Assembly: GCA_947489085.1 (NCBI GenBank)
Contig: CANLCJ010000015.1
Location: 31,530-95,529 of the forward strand
DNA from: an uncultured Flavobacteriaceae bacterium
GTDB lineage: Bacteria > Bacteroidota > Bacteroidia > Flavobacteriales > Flavobacteriaceae
Direction of reading: 5' to 3'
Length of the DNA stretch: 64,000 bases
In this document: in pieces, positions 27,874 to 38,025 of the stretch
How the letters are laid out: every line of letters begins with the position of its first letter
Position numbering within the stretch: position 1 is the first letter of the stretch
Notes under the pieces: generated by a model
What the model was told of the DNA's origin: nothing
The model's database searches: none
What the model saw: the letters and a program-made list of their open reading frames with translations, nothing else
Translations under genes and position numbers: made by a program

Positions 27874-28389
27874 ATGCAAAAACTAATTTTAGCATTAGCC
27901 ATTATAAGCTCTACTTTAATTAATGCACAGGCTTTTTCTGGAAGAAACGACAATAAATTTCAAGTTGGTGCTAACATTCAAGAAAACGGTAGTGGTATTA
28001 ATTTAAGTTACGATTATGGTTTGGGAGAAAATATTTCCATAGGGATATCTTCTTCTTATCTTTTAAATATTAATGATGATTTAAGAGACAACCCGCTTGA
28101 TGATTCAAATGCAGAATTTGACAACCGTATAGACCTAAGATTTCGTTTTAATGCCAACTTGGGTAACGTTATAAACGTTAGTAATAATCTTGATGTCTAC
28201 CCTGGTTTAAGCCTTGGACTAAAAAACTTTGGTGGACATTTGGGCGCTCGTTATTTTTTCACCTCTGGTTTTGGAGTTTATACAGAACTTAATGTACCAC
28301 TTGCAAAGTATAAATCTGGAAGCTTAACAGCTCCAGAAGAATTACACAATCAGTTTACACTTAACATAGGGGCAAGCTTTAACTTGTAG
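27874..28389 (+). CDS. Small outer-membrane beta-barrel protein
   Basis: The 171-residue protein has a signal peptide (ending near INAQ, residue 19) and alternating amphipathic strands (FQVGANIQENGSGINLSYDY and others) ending in FTLNIGASFNL, the usual C-terminal strand of an outer-membrane barrel. It resembles the small DUF6646-like barrels of flavobacteria, but I cannot name a function. It follows bioB after 45 bases on the same strand, so it may be co-transcribed. No lipobox or enzyme motif is seen. It converges with recX. Confidence 0.7.
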   Translation: MQKLILALAIISSTLINAQAFSGRNDNKFQVGANIQENGSGINLSYDYGLGENISIGISSSYLLNINDDLRDNPLDDSNAEFDNRIDLRFRFNANLGNVINVSNNLDVYPGLSLGLKNFGGHLGARYFFTSGFGVYTELNVPLAKYKSGSLTAPEELHNQFTLNIGASFNL

Positions 28390-28431
28390 TAAGAACGCTA
28401 ACAGTTCCTATAGGCAACAAACCATGGAGAA

Positions 28432-28908
28432 TTAGTTACCAAACAACTCTGTGGCTTTTTCGTAAATTAAATGCGATTCCCAACCTCTGTATAACAAGTA
28501 ATCTATTAATTTTTTTTTGCTTTTGTATATGTTAGATTCTTGTATGGCACCCGCTTTCTTTTCAGCTAAAAGGTTAAAGATATCTAGATATTCGTTGGCA
28601 TCTATTTTAGAGAGTGCAATGTTAATAGTGGTTTTATGAATCTCTTTGCGTTGCAATTCGAGTGTTAATCGTCTGCGTCCCCATTTTTTTATTCTCAGTT
28701 TTCCACTTACAAAAGCTTCCGCAAATCGTGTTTCGTTTAGAAAATTTTCATTTAAAAGATGCACCATAATTAGGTCTATGGCCTCTGGTATCATATACCA
28801 AGTTTTTAACTTTTCTCTTACGTCTTTATGGCAACGTTCTTGGTAAGCACAGTAGTGTTCTGCTTTTTTGGTAGCTTCCTCTAGCGTATATGTTTTTCTG
28901 GTTTGCAT
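28432..28908 (-). CDS. recX: Regulatory protein RecX
   Basis: RecX binds RecA filaments and inhibits recombination and the SOS coprotease. The 158-residue protein is built from three-helix RecX repeats: an N-terminal AEHYCAYQERCHKDVREKL segment, a central LNENFLNETRFAEAFVSGK with KKWGRRRLTLEL, the classic RecX stretch, and a third repeat ending LLYRGW. The protein is complete. recA is not in the window. It stands alone between two plus-strand genes. Confidence 0.92.
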   Translation of the reverse strand: MQTRKTYTLEEATKKAEHYCAYQERCHKDVREKLKTWYMIPEAIDLIMVHLLNENFLNETRFAEAFVSGKLRIKKWGRRRLTLELQRKEIHKTTINIALSKIDANEYLDIFNLLAEKKAGAIQESNIYKSKKKLIDYLLYRGWESHLIYEKATELFGN

Positions 28909-29069
28909 ATAACCTCAAAAATAATTAGAAAAACCCAAATACAAATATTTACAATAAGCTTAATTTATGCTCTTGGTAAAATACGTGTTTACAGTATCAA
29001 ACCACTATAAGCAACAATGTATCATCTTATTAAAAAAATGTAGAACTCTAATTTTAAGACAGATTTAGT

Positions 29070-29077
29070 TATATTTG
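29070..29077 (+). promoter_or_regulatory. -7 promoter box of the first T9SS paralogue
   Basis: TATATTTG matches TAnnTTTG exactly, 52 bases before the ATG at 29130. The expected -33 TTG is not evident. Confidence 0.45.
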
Positions 29078-29129
29078 TACATATTGATTTACATTTAGCT
29101 TTAAGTATAATTAATACAATCTTGTCTCT

Positions 29130-31460
29130 ATGGTTTTTTACCTACGTTTTTTAATTTTGGCTTTTTTAACGCTCACATTAAACACTAACGCTCAAATTGC
29201 TGCTTGGGATTTAGATGGCAATACTGGAAACGAAACTAGTGTTAACGCTACAACAACAGCCGCCAATGTAGCAAGTGCCACTCTAAGTAGAGATGCAGGA
29301 TTGGTTCCAGAAGTACTGGCTAATTCCTTTGGGTCTTCTTCGTTTGTTAGCACTACTGGTGGACCAGGTCTAGCAGAAGCTAATGCCCAAGATAAAATAA
29401 TACGCGTCCGCATGGAAATTGAATGTGGTTACCAAGCTTCTTTTAGCACACTTGATGTTAATTTTTTAAGAGATGCAGATGGCCCTTTTCGTTTCAGATG
29501 GTTTTTTAGTCTATCAGGAGGCATGGGTGGTGGCGTTATAGGTGGTTTTAATTTTACATACAACGGTACAGAAGTTAATGGTTTAGCTCAAACACAAATT
29601 GATTTATCTGGAATACCAGCACTACAAAACGTACCTGCAGGTACAGTTATAAACTTTACGCTAAGAGCTTTAGAAGCTACAACAGATGCTGGGCTTTTTG
29701 GCATAGGGCGATTAACTGGCGATGATTTAAGTATTGGAGGTACAATAACACCACTTATTACCACATGGAATGGAACGGCATGGAGTAATGGTGACCCTGA
29801 TATAAATAGAGACGTTATTGTTAACGATGATTTTACTGTTACCAGTGGTAGTGATTTTGGAGCCTGTGCTTTAACTGTAAACGCAGGAGCTACTTTAACC
29901 GTGAACGATGGCGCTCTAGCCGAAGTACAAAATGAAACTGTAATTGCTGGTAATTTGGTTGTAGAAAGTCAAGGTAACTTTGTTCAAAATGATAATACCA
30001 CAGGAACATTTACGCTTAGTGGTGCAGGTATGGCTACACTTAATAAAATAACACCTGTAAAAGACGATTGGTTTTTTTATAACTACTGGAGTTCTCCTGT
30101 GGTTGGCGAAACTATTGGCAATGTTTTTCCTGATGTTGATGCCAATAGACGTTTCTTTTTTAATGCTTCTAACTACGAAGATGTCGATGGCGATTCTATA
30201 GACGATGATGGTAACGATTGGCAATTTGCTTTAGGAGGAGACACCATGACTCCCGGTGTAGGCTACGCTGCTACAGCCGATAGAAGATTAAGCTATCCTA
30301 CGGCAATAACGGTGTCTTTCCAAGGCCAATTTAACTCCAGAACGGTATCGACACCCATTGTATTTAATCCTGCAAACCTTAATGAAAGTTGGAATTTAAT
30401 AGGTAATCCGTATCCTGGAGCTGTAGATGCAAACGCCTTTATAAATGCAAACTCTGCAGTAATTGGAGGCTCTTTATATTACTGGTCTCATGCTAGCCCT
30501 GCAGAAGCAACCAATCCAGGAAATGAAGCGTCTAATTTTAATCAAGGCGATTATGCTGTGTTCACTTCTGGTATGGGAGGTACTGTCGGCGGCGGCGGCG
30601 TACAACCTACACGCTTTATACCTTCTGGCCAAGGCTTTTTTGTATCTGGCTTAGCAAATGGGTCTGCTATTTTTACAAATGCAATGCGCTCTGTAAGTCC
30701 TGCTACAAATAACAGCCAATTCTTTAAAACATCAGCTTCTACATCAAAAGCAAAAGCAAACGACGCCAATAAGTTGTGGTTAAATTTAAGCACACCGGGA
30801 GGAGTACTTAGCCAAATTCTTATTGGTTATGTAGATGGTGCTACCGCAAACGACGATGGTTTGTCTTTCGATGCACCTAGAGTTAGCAGTGTAAGTGCAT
30901 CTGCCACCTTATATTCTTCAATTAACAATAGTACCAGAAGTTACGCTATCCAAGGAAAAAACACTGCCGATTTGAGTACCAATGAAGTAGTAAGGATTGG
31001 TTTTAATACGGTTTTAAACAACACTGTTAATTACACATTATCCATAGACCACTTCGAAGGCCGTTTTTTTAGCACCAATCCAGTTTTTGTTAAAGATAAT
31101 AGGCTTGACATCTTACACAATCTATCCAATCAAGATTACGCATTCACCTCAGAATCTGGCGACTTTAAAGACCGTTTTCAAATCGTTTTTAATGAAAATA
31201 CATTTTCTACAACAGATTTAAATACCCCTAGCGCCGTCACTATAATTCAAACGGGCGATTCTAATTTTAAATTTTCAACTACAACATCTAACTTAAAATC
31301 AATTACTATTTACGACTTGTTAGGTAAGGCAGTTGAACGGCATAATGTTAATGGTTCAACATTAAACACACAATTTAATACGCTGAGTGAGAGCATTTAT
31401 ATTGCAAAAATTGAGTTAGAAAATGGTTATATCTGCTCTAAAAAAATCATTTTAAAGTAA
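29130..31460 (+). CDS. T9SS-secreted protein, paralogue 1 of 4
   Basis: The 776-residue protein has a signal peptide (about 1-22, ending TNAQ). An N-terminal beta-rich module of about 185 residues opens with AAWDLDGNTGNETS and closes with GIGRLTGDDLSIGG. From about residue 211 a TTWNGTAWSNG motif begins the part shared with the three following genes: a parallel-beta-like Asn/Val-rich segment, DWFFYNYWSSPV, an acidic DVDGDSIDDDGNDW patch (possible calcium site) and GNPYPGAVD. The last 80 residues look like a type A T9SS sorting domain (SITIYDLLGKAV, ESIYIAKIEL). Function is unknown; a surface or adhesive role is inferred. Asp-rich patches are typical of secreted flavobacterial proteins. Confidence 0.85.
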   Translation: MVFYLRFLILAFLTLTLNTNAQIAAWDLDGNTGNETSVNATTTAANVASATLSRDAGLVPEVLANSFGSSSFVSTTGGPGLAEANAQDKIIRVRMEIECGYQASFSTLDVNFLRDADGPFRFRWFFSLSGGMGGGVIGGFNFTYNGTEVNGLAQTQIDLSGIPALQNVPAGTVINFTLRALEATTDAGLFGIGRLTGDDLSIGGTITPLITTWNGTAWSNGDPDINRDVIVNDDFTVTSGSDFGACALTVNAGATLTVNDGALAEVQNETVIAGNLVVESQGNFVQNDNTTGTFTLSGAGMATLNKITPVKDDWFFYNYWSSPVVGETIGNVFPDVDANRRFFFNASNYEDVDGDSIDDDGNDWQFALGGDTMTPGVGYAATADRRLSYPTAITVSFQGQFNSRTVSTPIVFNPANLNESWNLIGNPYPGAVDANAFINANSAVIGGSLYYWSHASPAEATNPGNEASNFNQGDYAVFTSGMGGTVGGGGVQPTRFIPSGQGFFVSGLANGSAIFTNAMRSVSPATNNSQFFKTSASTSKAKANDANKLWLNLSTPGGVLSQILIGYVDGATANDDGLSFDAPRVSSVSASATLYSSINNSTRSYAIQGKNTADLSTNEVVRIGFNTVLNNTVNYTLSIDHFEGRFFSTNPVFVKDNRLDILHNLSNQDYAFTSESGDFKDRFQIVFNENTFSTTDLNTPSAVTIIQTGDSNFKFSTTTSNLKSITIYDLLGKAVERHNVNGSTLNTQFNTLSESIYIAKIELENGYICSKKIILK

Positions 31461-31836
31461 AATCTTACACTATTTACATGAAAAAGAAACTGTATTTTAT
31501 AAAAAATGCTTTTTTTTAAGAAAAAAATTACATTATTTTTAAAACGCCCCTTGTCTGCATTCAATTTTAAAAATTTCGATGTACTACATCCCTTTTATTT
31601 CTTCTAAAGCCAGATTAACAGTAGTTTTGCTGACATGTATGTGCTTTAATTTAAAGTTAATAGACTCTATAAAAAGTTTTGACTTTCGGTTTATAATTTG
31701 ATAGAATCTATATCTTAAAGTTTCAAAACATATTTTTGGCGTTGTTTTTGATAAGTTAAATGAGGCTTATTTTCTAGTAATTTTTACTAAATATTTGCTA
31801 AAACAATGAAAAGAATGCCCTCTCAATAAAAATGCT
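31461..31836 (+). other. 376-base gap between T9SS paralogues 1 and 2
   Basis: AT-rich, with A/T homopolymers near 31490-31540. No tRNA, strong hairpin or good promoter was recognised. A 13-codon ORF at 31478 begins like a signal peptide (MKKKLYF) but stops at once and is probably chance. Confidence 0.5.
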
Positions 31837-34203
31837 ATGAAAAAAATTACCCTACTACTTATCCTTTTAATTACTTGCAATCTATCGTTCGCGCAAACTA
31901 CATTAAATCCTGGAGACATTGCTATAACTGGTTTTAATGCAGATAATGACGATGAGTTTTCATTTGTTTTACTAAAAGATGTTGAATCTGGTACAGCTAT
32001 AAATTTTACAGATAACGGCTGGCAAACTTCCGGAAATTTTAGGCCTGGTAACCTTGAAGGTATTGTAACTTGGGTTGCAGATACAGATTTACCCTGTGGT
32101 ACAGAAATAAACATATTAAGTAATGAGGAGACTATAGAAGATACTTACATAGCCTCAATTGGAACCGCTACAGAGTCTGAAGATGGTTTTGCTTTAGCTA
32201 CAAATGGCGACCATATACTTGCTTATCAAGGGCCCTCTACAGCACCTTCTTTTATTTTTGGCATACACTTTGCCTCAAATACCAGTTGGTCTAACGCTTT
32301 GAATTCCAATACAAGTGCCGTTCCAGACGGACTCATAGACGGTACTACAGCAGTTTATGTTGGTAACGTAGACAACTCAAATTACAATTGTAGTGTAACC
32401 TCTGGCCAAAGCCTTATTTTAGCTTCAATAACCACACCGTCCAACTGGAATGGTAGCAACTCTAGATTATCTCCAATAGGCGGATGTACATACACCTGTT
32501 TAGAGTGTCCCGACACTTCTACATGGGATGGGAGTAATTGGAGTAATGGGGTTCCAGATTTAAATACAGCAGCCGTAATAGATGGTAATTATAATACAAC
32601 TAGCAATGGTAGCATAAGTGTTTGTAGCCTGATTGTTAATTCTGGGAATACTTTTGTCGTAGGTAATAACACATTTGTAGAGGTAGAAAATGATGTTACC
32701 GTAGACGGAGATCTGTCTGTACAGAGCCAAGGTAATTTTGTTCAAAATGCCAACGATGGTATTTTTACGAACAATGGCACATCAACCGTTACTAAAAATA
32801 CACCTGTTAAAGGCGATTGGTTTTTCTATACGTATTGGAGTTCTCCTGTAGAAAGTGAAACCATAGGAAATGTGTTTTTTGATGTTGATGGTGATAGACG
32901 TTTTTTCTTTAACGCTAATAATTATTTAGACACCGATGGTAATAACATAGACGATAATGGAGACGATTGGCAATTTGCACTTGCAGCCGATGTTATGACA
33001 CCTGGAGTAGGTTATGCAGCTACATCTAGCCGATTGGGCATTTACCCTGCTTCTGTTAGCGCAGACTTTAGAGGTGCATTTAATACAGGTGCTGTTAGCA
33101 CGCCTATTGCGTTTAACCCTGCCAATGTTGCCGAAAGCTGGAATTTTATTGGAAATCCTTATCCTTCTGCCATAGATTTTAATGCTTTCCATGCTGCAAA
33201 CAGCTCTGTAATTGCTGGTACTGCTTATTTTTGGTCTCAGGCAACTCCTCCAGACACCTCAAACCCAGGAAATCAACAATCTAATTTTAGTCAAAATGAC
33301 TATGCAACCTATGCCGTGGGCATGGAAGCAGGAACAGCTGGTGCTAGTGGTGAGATACCAACGCAATTTATACCCTCTGCTCAAGGCTTTTTTGTACCAG
33401 GGCTAACAAATGGTAATGTAACGTTTACAAATGCTATGCGCAGCACACTAATTACCAGCAACTCGCAATTTTTTAAACAAAGCTTTTCAAAAAATACGGT
33501 TACAGAAAACAAGTTATGGCTAAACTTAACCACAGATAATGGCGTATTTAGCCAAATTCTTGTAGGTTATGTAGAAGGTGCTACCAGAGGAGACGATGGT
33601 TCTTCCTTCGATGCTAGTAGATTTATAGGCCCTGGTACCTTCGCCGCTTTGTATTCTCTTATAGACCAAGACGAGGATAGATACGTTATACAAGGCAGAG
33701 CATTAAACGACATTAGTACGGAAGAAGTTATTAGAATTGGTTTTGTAAATAATATACGTACGCCTTTAACCTACAGGTTTTCAATTGCACAAATTGAAGG
33801 TGCTTTTTTAAACGGAAATGACGTGTATTTAAGAGATAATTTATTAGATATTACCCATAATTTATCTCACTTAGACTATACATTTACTTCTGAAAACGGA
33901 GAATTTGACTCGCGCTTCGAAATTGTATTTGCGTCTTCTAACACCTTAAATACACAAACCGTAGATGCGAAAGACGGTATTACTATTACATATGCAAATG
34001 ATAATACGTTTAGCGTTTTAACAAGCGCATCTACAATTACATCTTTAGAGCTGTACGATTTACAAGGTAAAAAAGTAAAACGCTTTACAACCCAAGAAAA
34101 CAAGTTAGACGTAGCTACAAACACGTTAAAAAGCGGAGTATACTTATCTAAAATAACATTAGGTAATAGACGTATAGTTATCAAGAGAATTATAGTGAAA
34201 TAA
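31837..34203 (+). CDS. T9SS-secreted protein, paralogue 2 of 4, with a different N-terminal module
   Basis: The 788-residue protein has a signal peptide (about 1-20, ending SFAQ). Unlike its three neighbours it carries a different N-terminal module (about 21-205), LNPGDIAITGFNADNDDEF with INFTDNGW, a fold common in secreted Bacteroidota proteins and similar to lamin-tail-like domains. From about residue 228 (TWDGSNWSNG) it matches the neighbours closely: DWFFYTYWSSPV, DVDGDRRFFFN, GNPYPSAID, then a KLWLNLTT module and a T9SS type A tail (SLELYDLQGKKV, SGVYLSKI). Function is unknown. The module swap suggests that the N-terminus confers binding specificity (inference). Confidence 0.85.
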   Translation: MKKITLLLILLITCNLSFAQTTLNPGDIAITGFNADNDDEFSFVLLKDVESGTAINFTDNGWQTSGNFRPGNLEGIVTWVADTDLPCGTEINILSNEETIEDTYIASIGTATESEDGFALATNGDHILAYQGPSTAPSFIFGIHFASNTSWSNALNSNTSAVPDGLIDGTTAVYVGNVDNSNYNCSVTSGQSLILASITTPSNWNGSNSRLSPIGGCTYTCLECPDTSTWDGSNWSNGVPDLNTAAVIDGNYNTTSNGSISVCSLIVNSGNTFVVGNNTFVEVENDVTVDGDLSVQSQGNFVQNANDGIFTNNGTSTVTKNTPVKGDWFFYTYWSSPVESETIGNVFFDVDGDRRFFFNANNYLDTDGNNIDDNGDDWQFALAADVMTPGVGYAATSSRLGIYPASVSADFRGAFNTGAVSTPIAFNPANVAESWNFIGNPYPSAIDFNAFHAANSSVIAGTAYFWSQATPPDTSNPGNQQSNFSQNDYATYAVGMEAGTAGASGEIPTQFIPSAQGFFVPGLTNGNVTFTNAMRSTLITSNSQFFKQSFSKNTVTENKLWLNLTTDNGVFSQILVGYVEGATRGDDGSSFDASRFIGPGTFAALYSLIDQDEDRYVIQGRALNDISTEEVIRIGFVNNIRTPLTYRFSIAQIEGAFLNGNDVYLRDNLLDITHNLSHLDYTFTSENGEFDSRFEIVFASSNTLNTQTVDAKDGITITYANDNTFSVLTSASTITSLELYDLQGKKVKRFTTQENKLDVATNTLKSGVYLSKITLGNRRIVIKRIIVK

Positions 34204-34875
34204 TCAAAGTCTGTTTATTTACTGTTAAATTATGCTTTTAATTCTTTATGTCTAAAATTTATCTACTAACTGCTACAACTGTCTAAACGTTGTAGCTTAA
34301 TGTTAATGGTTCAAAATAGTATTAATATATGTTTTCTTATAACTTATTATGGAATAATCATTTAATTTTAAAATAGATTCCCATTAGAAATATTGGTCTT
34401 GTTTTGCGGTTGGTTGACTTACTGTATGCACTTAAATAGCATAAAACCTTATCTATCCCTATAATCTAGAACCTCTTACCTAGCTATCCAACAAAATAAT
34501 TTTGAACAAAGTTTTGTAAGCCAAACTATAGCTTTACGACTTAAATTGTGATAATTGTCCCAAAAACTATTATTATACTTCATCAATTAAAAATAAATCT
34601 TGTTTAATTTAACCTAGCTTATAATGTTTCTTTCAGTGTTGTGCAGTAATATGAATCTCAATAGCATAAACAGTTTTGCTTAAAAGAGTAAAATACTACG
34701 CTTAAAACATCTTTATTATTCAATTTTTATCGACGAAATACATATAGTGGGTTTTTTTTGTAATACTATGTGTACAGTTTAAAAAATTAATTGGTGTGTA
34801 ACATTAAAAAAAACTAATTTTATAAGGCTATTTCTTGGCTATTTTTAAGAATATGCAAAATAAACCCGGTCTATC
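34204..34875 (+). other. 672-base gap between T9SS paralogues 2 and 3
   Basis: No credible ORF, RNA gene or strong terminator is visible. It is AT-rich with stop codons in all frames and T-runs near 34750. A long 5' leader or regulatory region for the gene at 34876 is possible, but I see no specific site. Confidence 0.5.
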
Positions 34876-37281
34876 ATGAGAAAAAAATTATTTTTTAGTC
34901 TATTTACAGTTTATTTTTTCACGTGTTTTAGTCTTAATGCTCAAATAATTGCGTGGGATTTTGATGGAAATGTAGGTAATGAAGCTTCTGTAAACCCTAC
35001 AACTTTAGATCCTAACATAGAGATAATTACACCCTTGCAAAGAGGTAATCCAGATGTAATTGGTCCCCCTTTAGCTAACAGTTTTAATTCAACAGATTTT
35101 TCAACCAGCAATAGTGTAGCTACTTCTTTTTTTTCAGGTAGGCATTTATTGTTTCAATTTAGAACAGAATGTCCTAATTTTGCATCTGTAACTGCCATAA
35201 ATGCAAATTTTAGAAGAGATGCTAACGCTCCAACCAATTTTAATTGGGGCTACACAATTGGAGGACCAATTTTCTTTTTTACACCTACAGTAACATTCAC
35301 ATCAACTAACACTAATGGTGTTACTCAAGCTCAATATAATTTAAATACTGTTGCAGATCTCCAAAACATACCTCCTGGCACCATTGTAACTATATATCTT
35401 TTTATAAGAAACGCAGCCAATACAAATGGGCAATTTGCTTTAGGCAGATTACCTGGTAACGATTTTAGTATAGAAGGTAGTGTTACACAGGAAGCCGTAA
35501 CAACTTGGAATGGTAGTGCATGGGATAATGGCGTACCTAGCATATCAACTCCTGCTGTAATAAATGGTAATTACAATACGGGTACTAGTGGAAGTATTGC
35601 TGGCTGTAGTTTAACAATAAATAGTGGTGCTAATGTTGTAGTTGCAGACAATACATTTATCGAAATACAAAATGATGTAACTATAGACGGAACTATTTCT
35701 GTTCAGACAAGAGGTAGCTTCGTACAAAACGATGATACTTCTAACTTTAATTTGATAGGTAGTGGTTCCTCTTCTGTAACTAAAGCTACACCAGTTAAAC
35801 CAGATTGGTTCTTTTTTAATTACTGGAGTTCTCCTGTACAAGGTGAAACCATAGGAGATGTATTTTTTGATGTTGATGGAGACAGACGCTTTTTCTTTAA
35901 TGCCGCAAATTTTGTTGACACTGACGGAGATAATATTGATGATGATAATAACGACTGGCAATTTGCATTGGCTGGTACAACAATGACGCCAGGGGTTGGT
36001 TATGCGACCACATCCAGCAGATTAGGGCCTTACCCTTCAAGTAGAAATGCTGTTTTTACTGGACCATTTAATAATGGTACCATTACTACACCAGTAGCTT
36101 TTAATGCTGCTAGTGTTAATCGGTGGAATTTTATCGGTAACCCTTATCCTTCTGCTGTAGATTTTGAAGCGTTCCATGCTGCAAATAGTGCTTTAATAGA
36201 AGGCGTAGCTTATTTTTGGTCTCAGGCAACACCACCAAGCAGCTCTAATCCAGGCAATCAAAATTCTAATTTTAGCCAAAGTGATTATGCCACTTATACC
36301 GTTGGTACTGGTGGTGCTGCAGGCGCTAGTGGAGTTATCCCCACTCAATTCGTACCCTCTGGACAAGGTTTTTTTGTAAATGCATTAGCCGCTGGAAACG
36401 TTACTTTTACCAATGCTATGAGACCTGCTAATACCACTAGTAACGCACAATTTTTTAGTACTGCTGCTACCCAAGGCACGACTAGCAATGAAGATTTAAC
36501 AGACACAAATACAGCTGTAACTTCGGTAATACTTACCGATGGCACTCCAGAAATAAGAGATGAGGAAATTGAAGAAAACAGATTATGGCTTAATGTTACA
36601 GCAGATGGTGGTGTATTTAACCAAATGCTTATTGGTTATGTAGATGGTGCTACAGATGCGGATGATGGTGCCGCCTTTGATGCAAAACGAATTGTCAATC
36701 AAAATTTTAATAGCTTGTTATATTCGCAAATTGCAGATTCTGATACGAAGTATGCCGTACAAGGTAAAAACAGTAGCAGCATTAATCCCAATGAAGTTAT
36801 ACCAATTGGTTTTGCGACAAATTTAGGTGGTATATCGCATACCATCTCTATTGCACAATTGGATGGCAACTTTTTAGAAAACAATACCATATTTTTAAAG
36901 GACAATTTGACCGATACTATGCACGATCTATCTAATCAAGATTATCTTTTTACTTCTGAAACAGGGGAGTTTAATGATAGGTTTGAAATTAGATTTAGCG
37001 CAAATAATACATTGTCTACTGGAGATGTTACTATTGATAGTAACGCAATAAAGGTCTTTAAGACTGACCAAGGCGCACTTACTTTTACAACTAGTGTATC
37101 TTCGTTTGATACAATTGATATCTATGACATTACTGGAAAACTGATAAGTAATGTCTCTTTTAACGGTGTTAGATCCACATCTAAAACACTTCGTTTAAAT
37201 GCATTGAACAACGGTGTTTATCTTGCCAAAATACAACTGGAAAACGGAGTTACCGAAACCAAAAAGTTTATAAATAATTAA
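34876..37281 (+). CDS. T9SS-secreted protein, paralogue 3 of 4
   Basis: The 801-residue protein has a signal peptide (about 1-22, ending LNAQ). The N-terminal module is of the first type (IIAWDFDGNVGNEASVNP to ALGRLPGNDFSIEG), and the shared core starts at TTWNGSAWDNG (about residue 209). The core holds DWFFFNYWSSPV, DVDGDRRFFFN, an acidic DTDGDNIDDDNNDW patch and GNPYPSAVD. A linker rich in Asp/Glu/Thr (about 535-565), longer than in paralogues 1 and 2, precedes the NRLWLNVTADGG module and the T9SS type A tail (TIDIYDITGKLI, NGVYLAKIQL). A strong terminator follows. Function is unknown. Confidence 0.85.
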   Translation: MRKKLFFSLFTVYFFTCFSLNAQIIAWDFDGNVGNEASVNPTTLDPNIEIITPLQRGNPDVIGPPLANSFNSTDFSTSNSVATSFFSGRHLLFQFRTECPNFASVTAINANFRRDANAPTNFNWGYTIGGPIFFFTPTVTFTSTNTNGVTQAQYNLNTVADLQNIPPGTIVTIYLFIRNAANTNGQFALGRLPGNDFSIEGSVTQEAVTTWNGSAWDNGVPSISTPAVINGNYNTGTSGSIAGCSLTINSGANVVVADNTFIEIQNDVTIDGTISVQTRGSFVQNDDTSNFNLIGSGSSSVTKATPVKPDWFFFNYWSSPVQGETIGDVFFDVDGDRRFFFNAANFVDTDGDNIDDDNNDWQFALAGTTMTPGVGYATTSSRLGPYPSSRNAVFTGPFNNGTITTPVAFNAASVNRWNFIGNPYPSAVDFEAFHAANSALIEGVAYFWSQATPPSSSNPGNQNSNFSQSDYATYTVGTGGAAGASGVIPTQFVPSGQGFFVNALAAGNVTFTNAMRPANTTSNAQFFSTAATQGTTSNEDLTDTNTAVTSVILTDGTPEIRDEEIEENRLWLNVTADGGVFNQMLIGYVDGATDADDGAAFDAKRIVNQNFNSLLYSQIADSDTKYAVQGKNSSSINPNEVIPIGFATNLGGISHTISIAQLDGNFLENNTIFLKDNLTDTMHDLSNQDYLFTSETGEFNDRFEIRFSANNTLSTGDVTIDSNAIKVFKTDQGALTFTTSVSSFDTIDIYDITGKLISNVSFNGVRSTSKTLRLNALNNGVYLAKIQLENGVTETKKFINN

Positions 37282-37296
37282 TGAAGTTTATCTGTC

Positions 37297-37338
37297 AAAC
37301 ACAAAAAAGAAAGATTAGTCTTTCTTTTTTGTGTTTTT
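37297..37338 (+). terminator. Terminator after T9SS paralogue 3
   Basis: A perfect 18-bp stem (37297-37314 with 37319-37336) with a TTAG loop, 16 bases after the stop codon. The right arm and following bases are T-rich, so it may work in both directions. Confidence 0.9.
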
Positions 37339-37464
37339 ATAAGATTAATAATACACCATTGATCGTTTCAAACACGTCATCCGTCTATAGAAAAACTTCA
37401 TTCGTCTAAAACACATCTAAACAAGACGTTACAAGCCTATTTTTGTAATGTAAATTGTTTAAAA

Positions 37465-37845
37465 ATGAAAACACTACTACTCTCTCTCTCTTTGGTGTGT
37501 TTTTGTGCTGTAAATGCGCAAACACCCTTTTCGAAAACTAAAACCGATAAGATACCGGTTTTAAAATCAGACTATACATTAGAACTTAACATTACACCTA
37601 CTGTGTTGATTAACACATTATTTAGTAACGCTAAAACAGGTTATATATGGGGGCCTTTAGGGTTTCCATCGGATTCTATTGTAAGAATGGGCCAAGATTT
37701 CTCTACTGTTATTATTAAAGTAGATACGCTACCTGTTAAGGTTAATAACATGGCTTTAAATACAAATAAAGCTGGTACTATTAAAATGAACAAGGCACGA
37801 ATGTTCTACTTCAAAACCACACACAACTTTATTGTTGAATCATAA
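37465..37845 (+). CDS. Small secreted protein of unknown function
   Basis: The 126-residue protein has a clear signal peptide (MKTLLLSLSLVCFCAVNAQ). The mature part of about 107 residues has no cysteine and no recognised domain. It lies between paralogues 3 and 4 of the T9SS cluster, has no sorting tail, and would therefore stay in the periplasm. TATTTTTG at 37438-37445 is a possible -7 box. I do not recognise the family. Confidence 0.7.
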   Translation: MKTLLLSLSLVCFCAVNAQTPFSKTKTDKIPVLKSDYTLELNITPTVLINTLFSNAKTGYIWGPLGFPSDSIVRMGQDFSTVIIKVDTLPVKVNNMALNTNKAGTIKMNKARMFYFKTTHNFIVES

Positions 37846-38025
37846 AACTGGACAATTCTTTAGTTTAAAACCAAAATTTAAAGTTTCACTTTAAAATAGA
37901 TATCTGTTGTTATGTAAACAATAGGTTTTAACATGGGTGTTTCTTATGCCCTATCCCCAACGCTACACAACTTGAAAATAATTATATGGTAAATTTAATT
38001 GTTACTGTATAGAAACATATTACTT

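Noticed and set aside
31478..31519. 13-codon ORF starting MKKKLYF, resembling the start of a signal peptide
   Set aside because: Stops immediately and lies in homopolymer-rich sequence; no remnant of a paralogue follows in frame.
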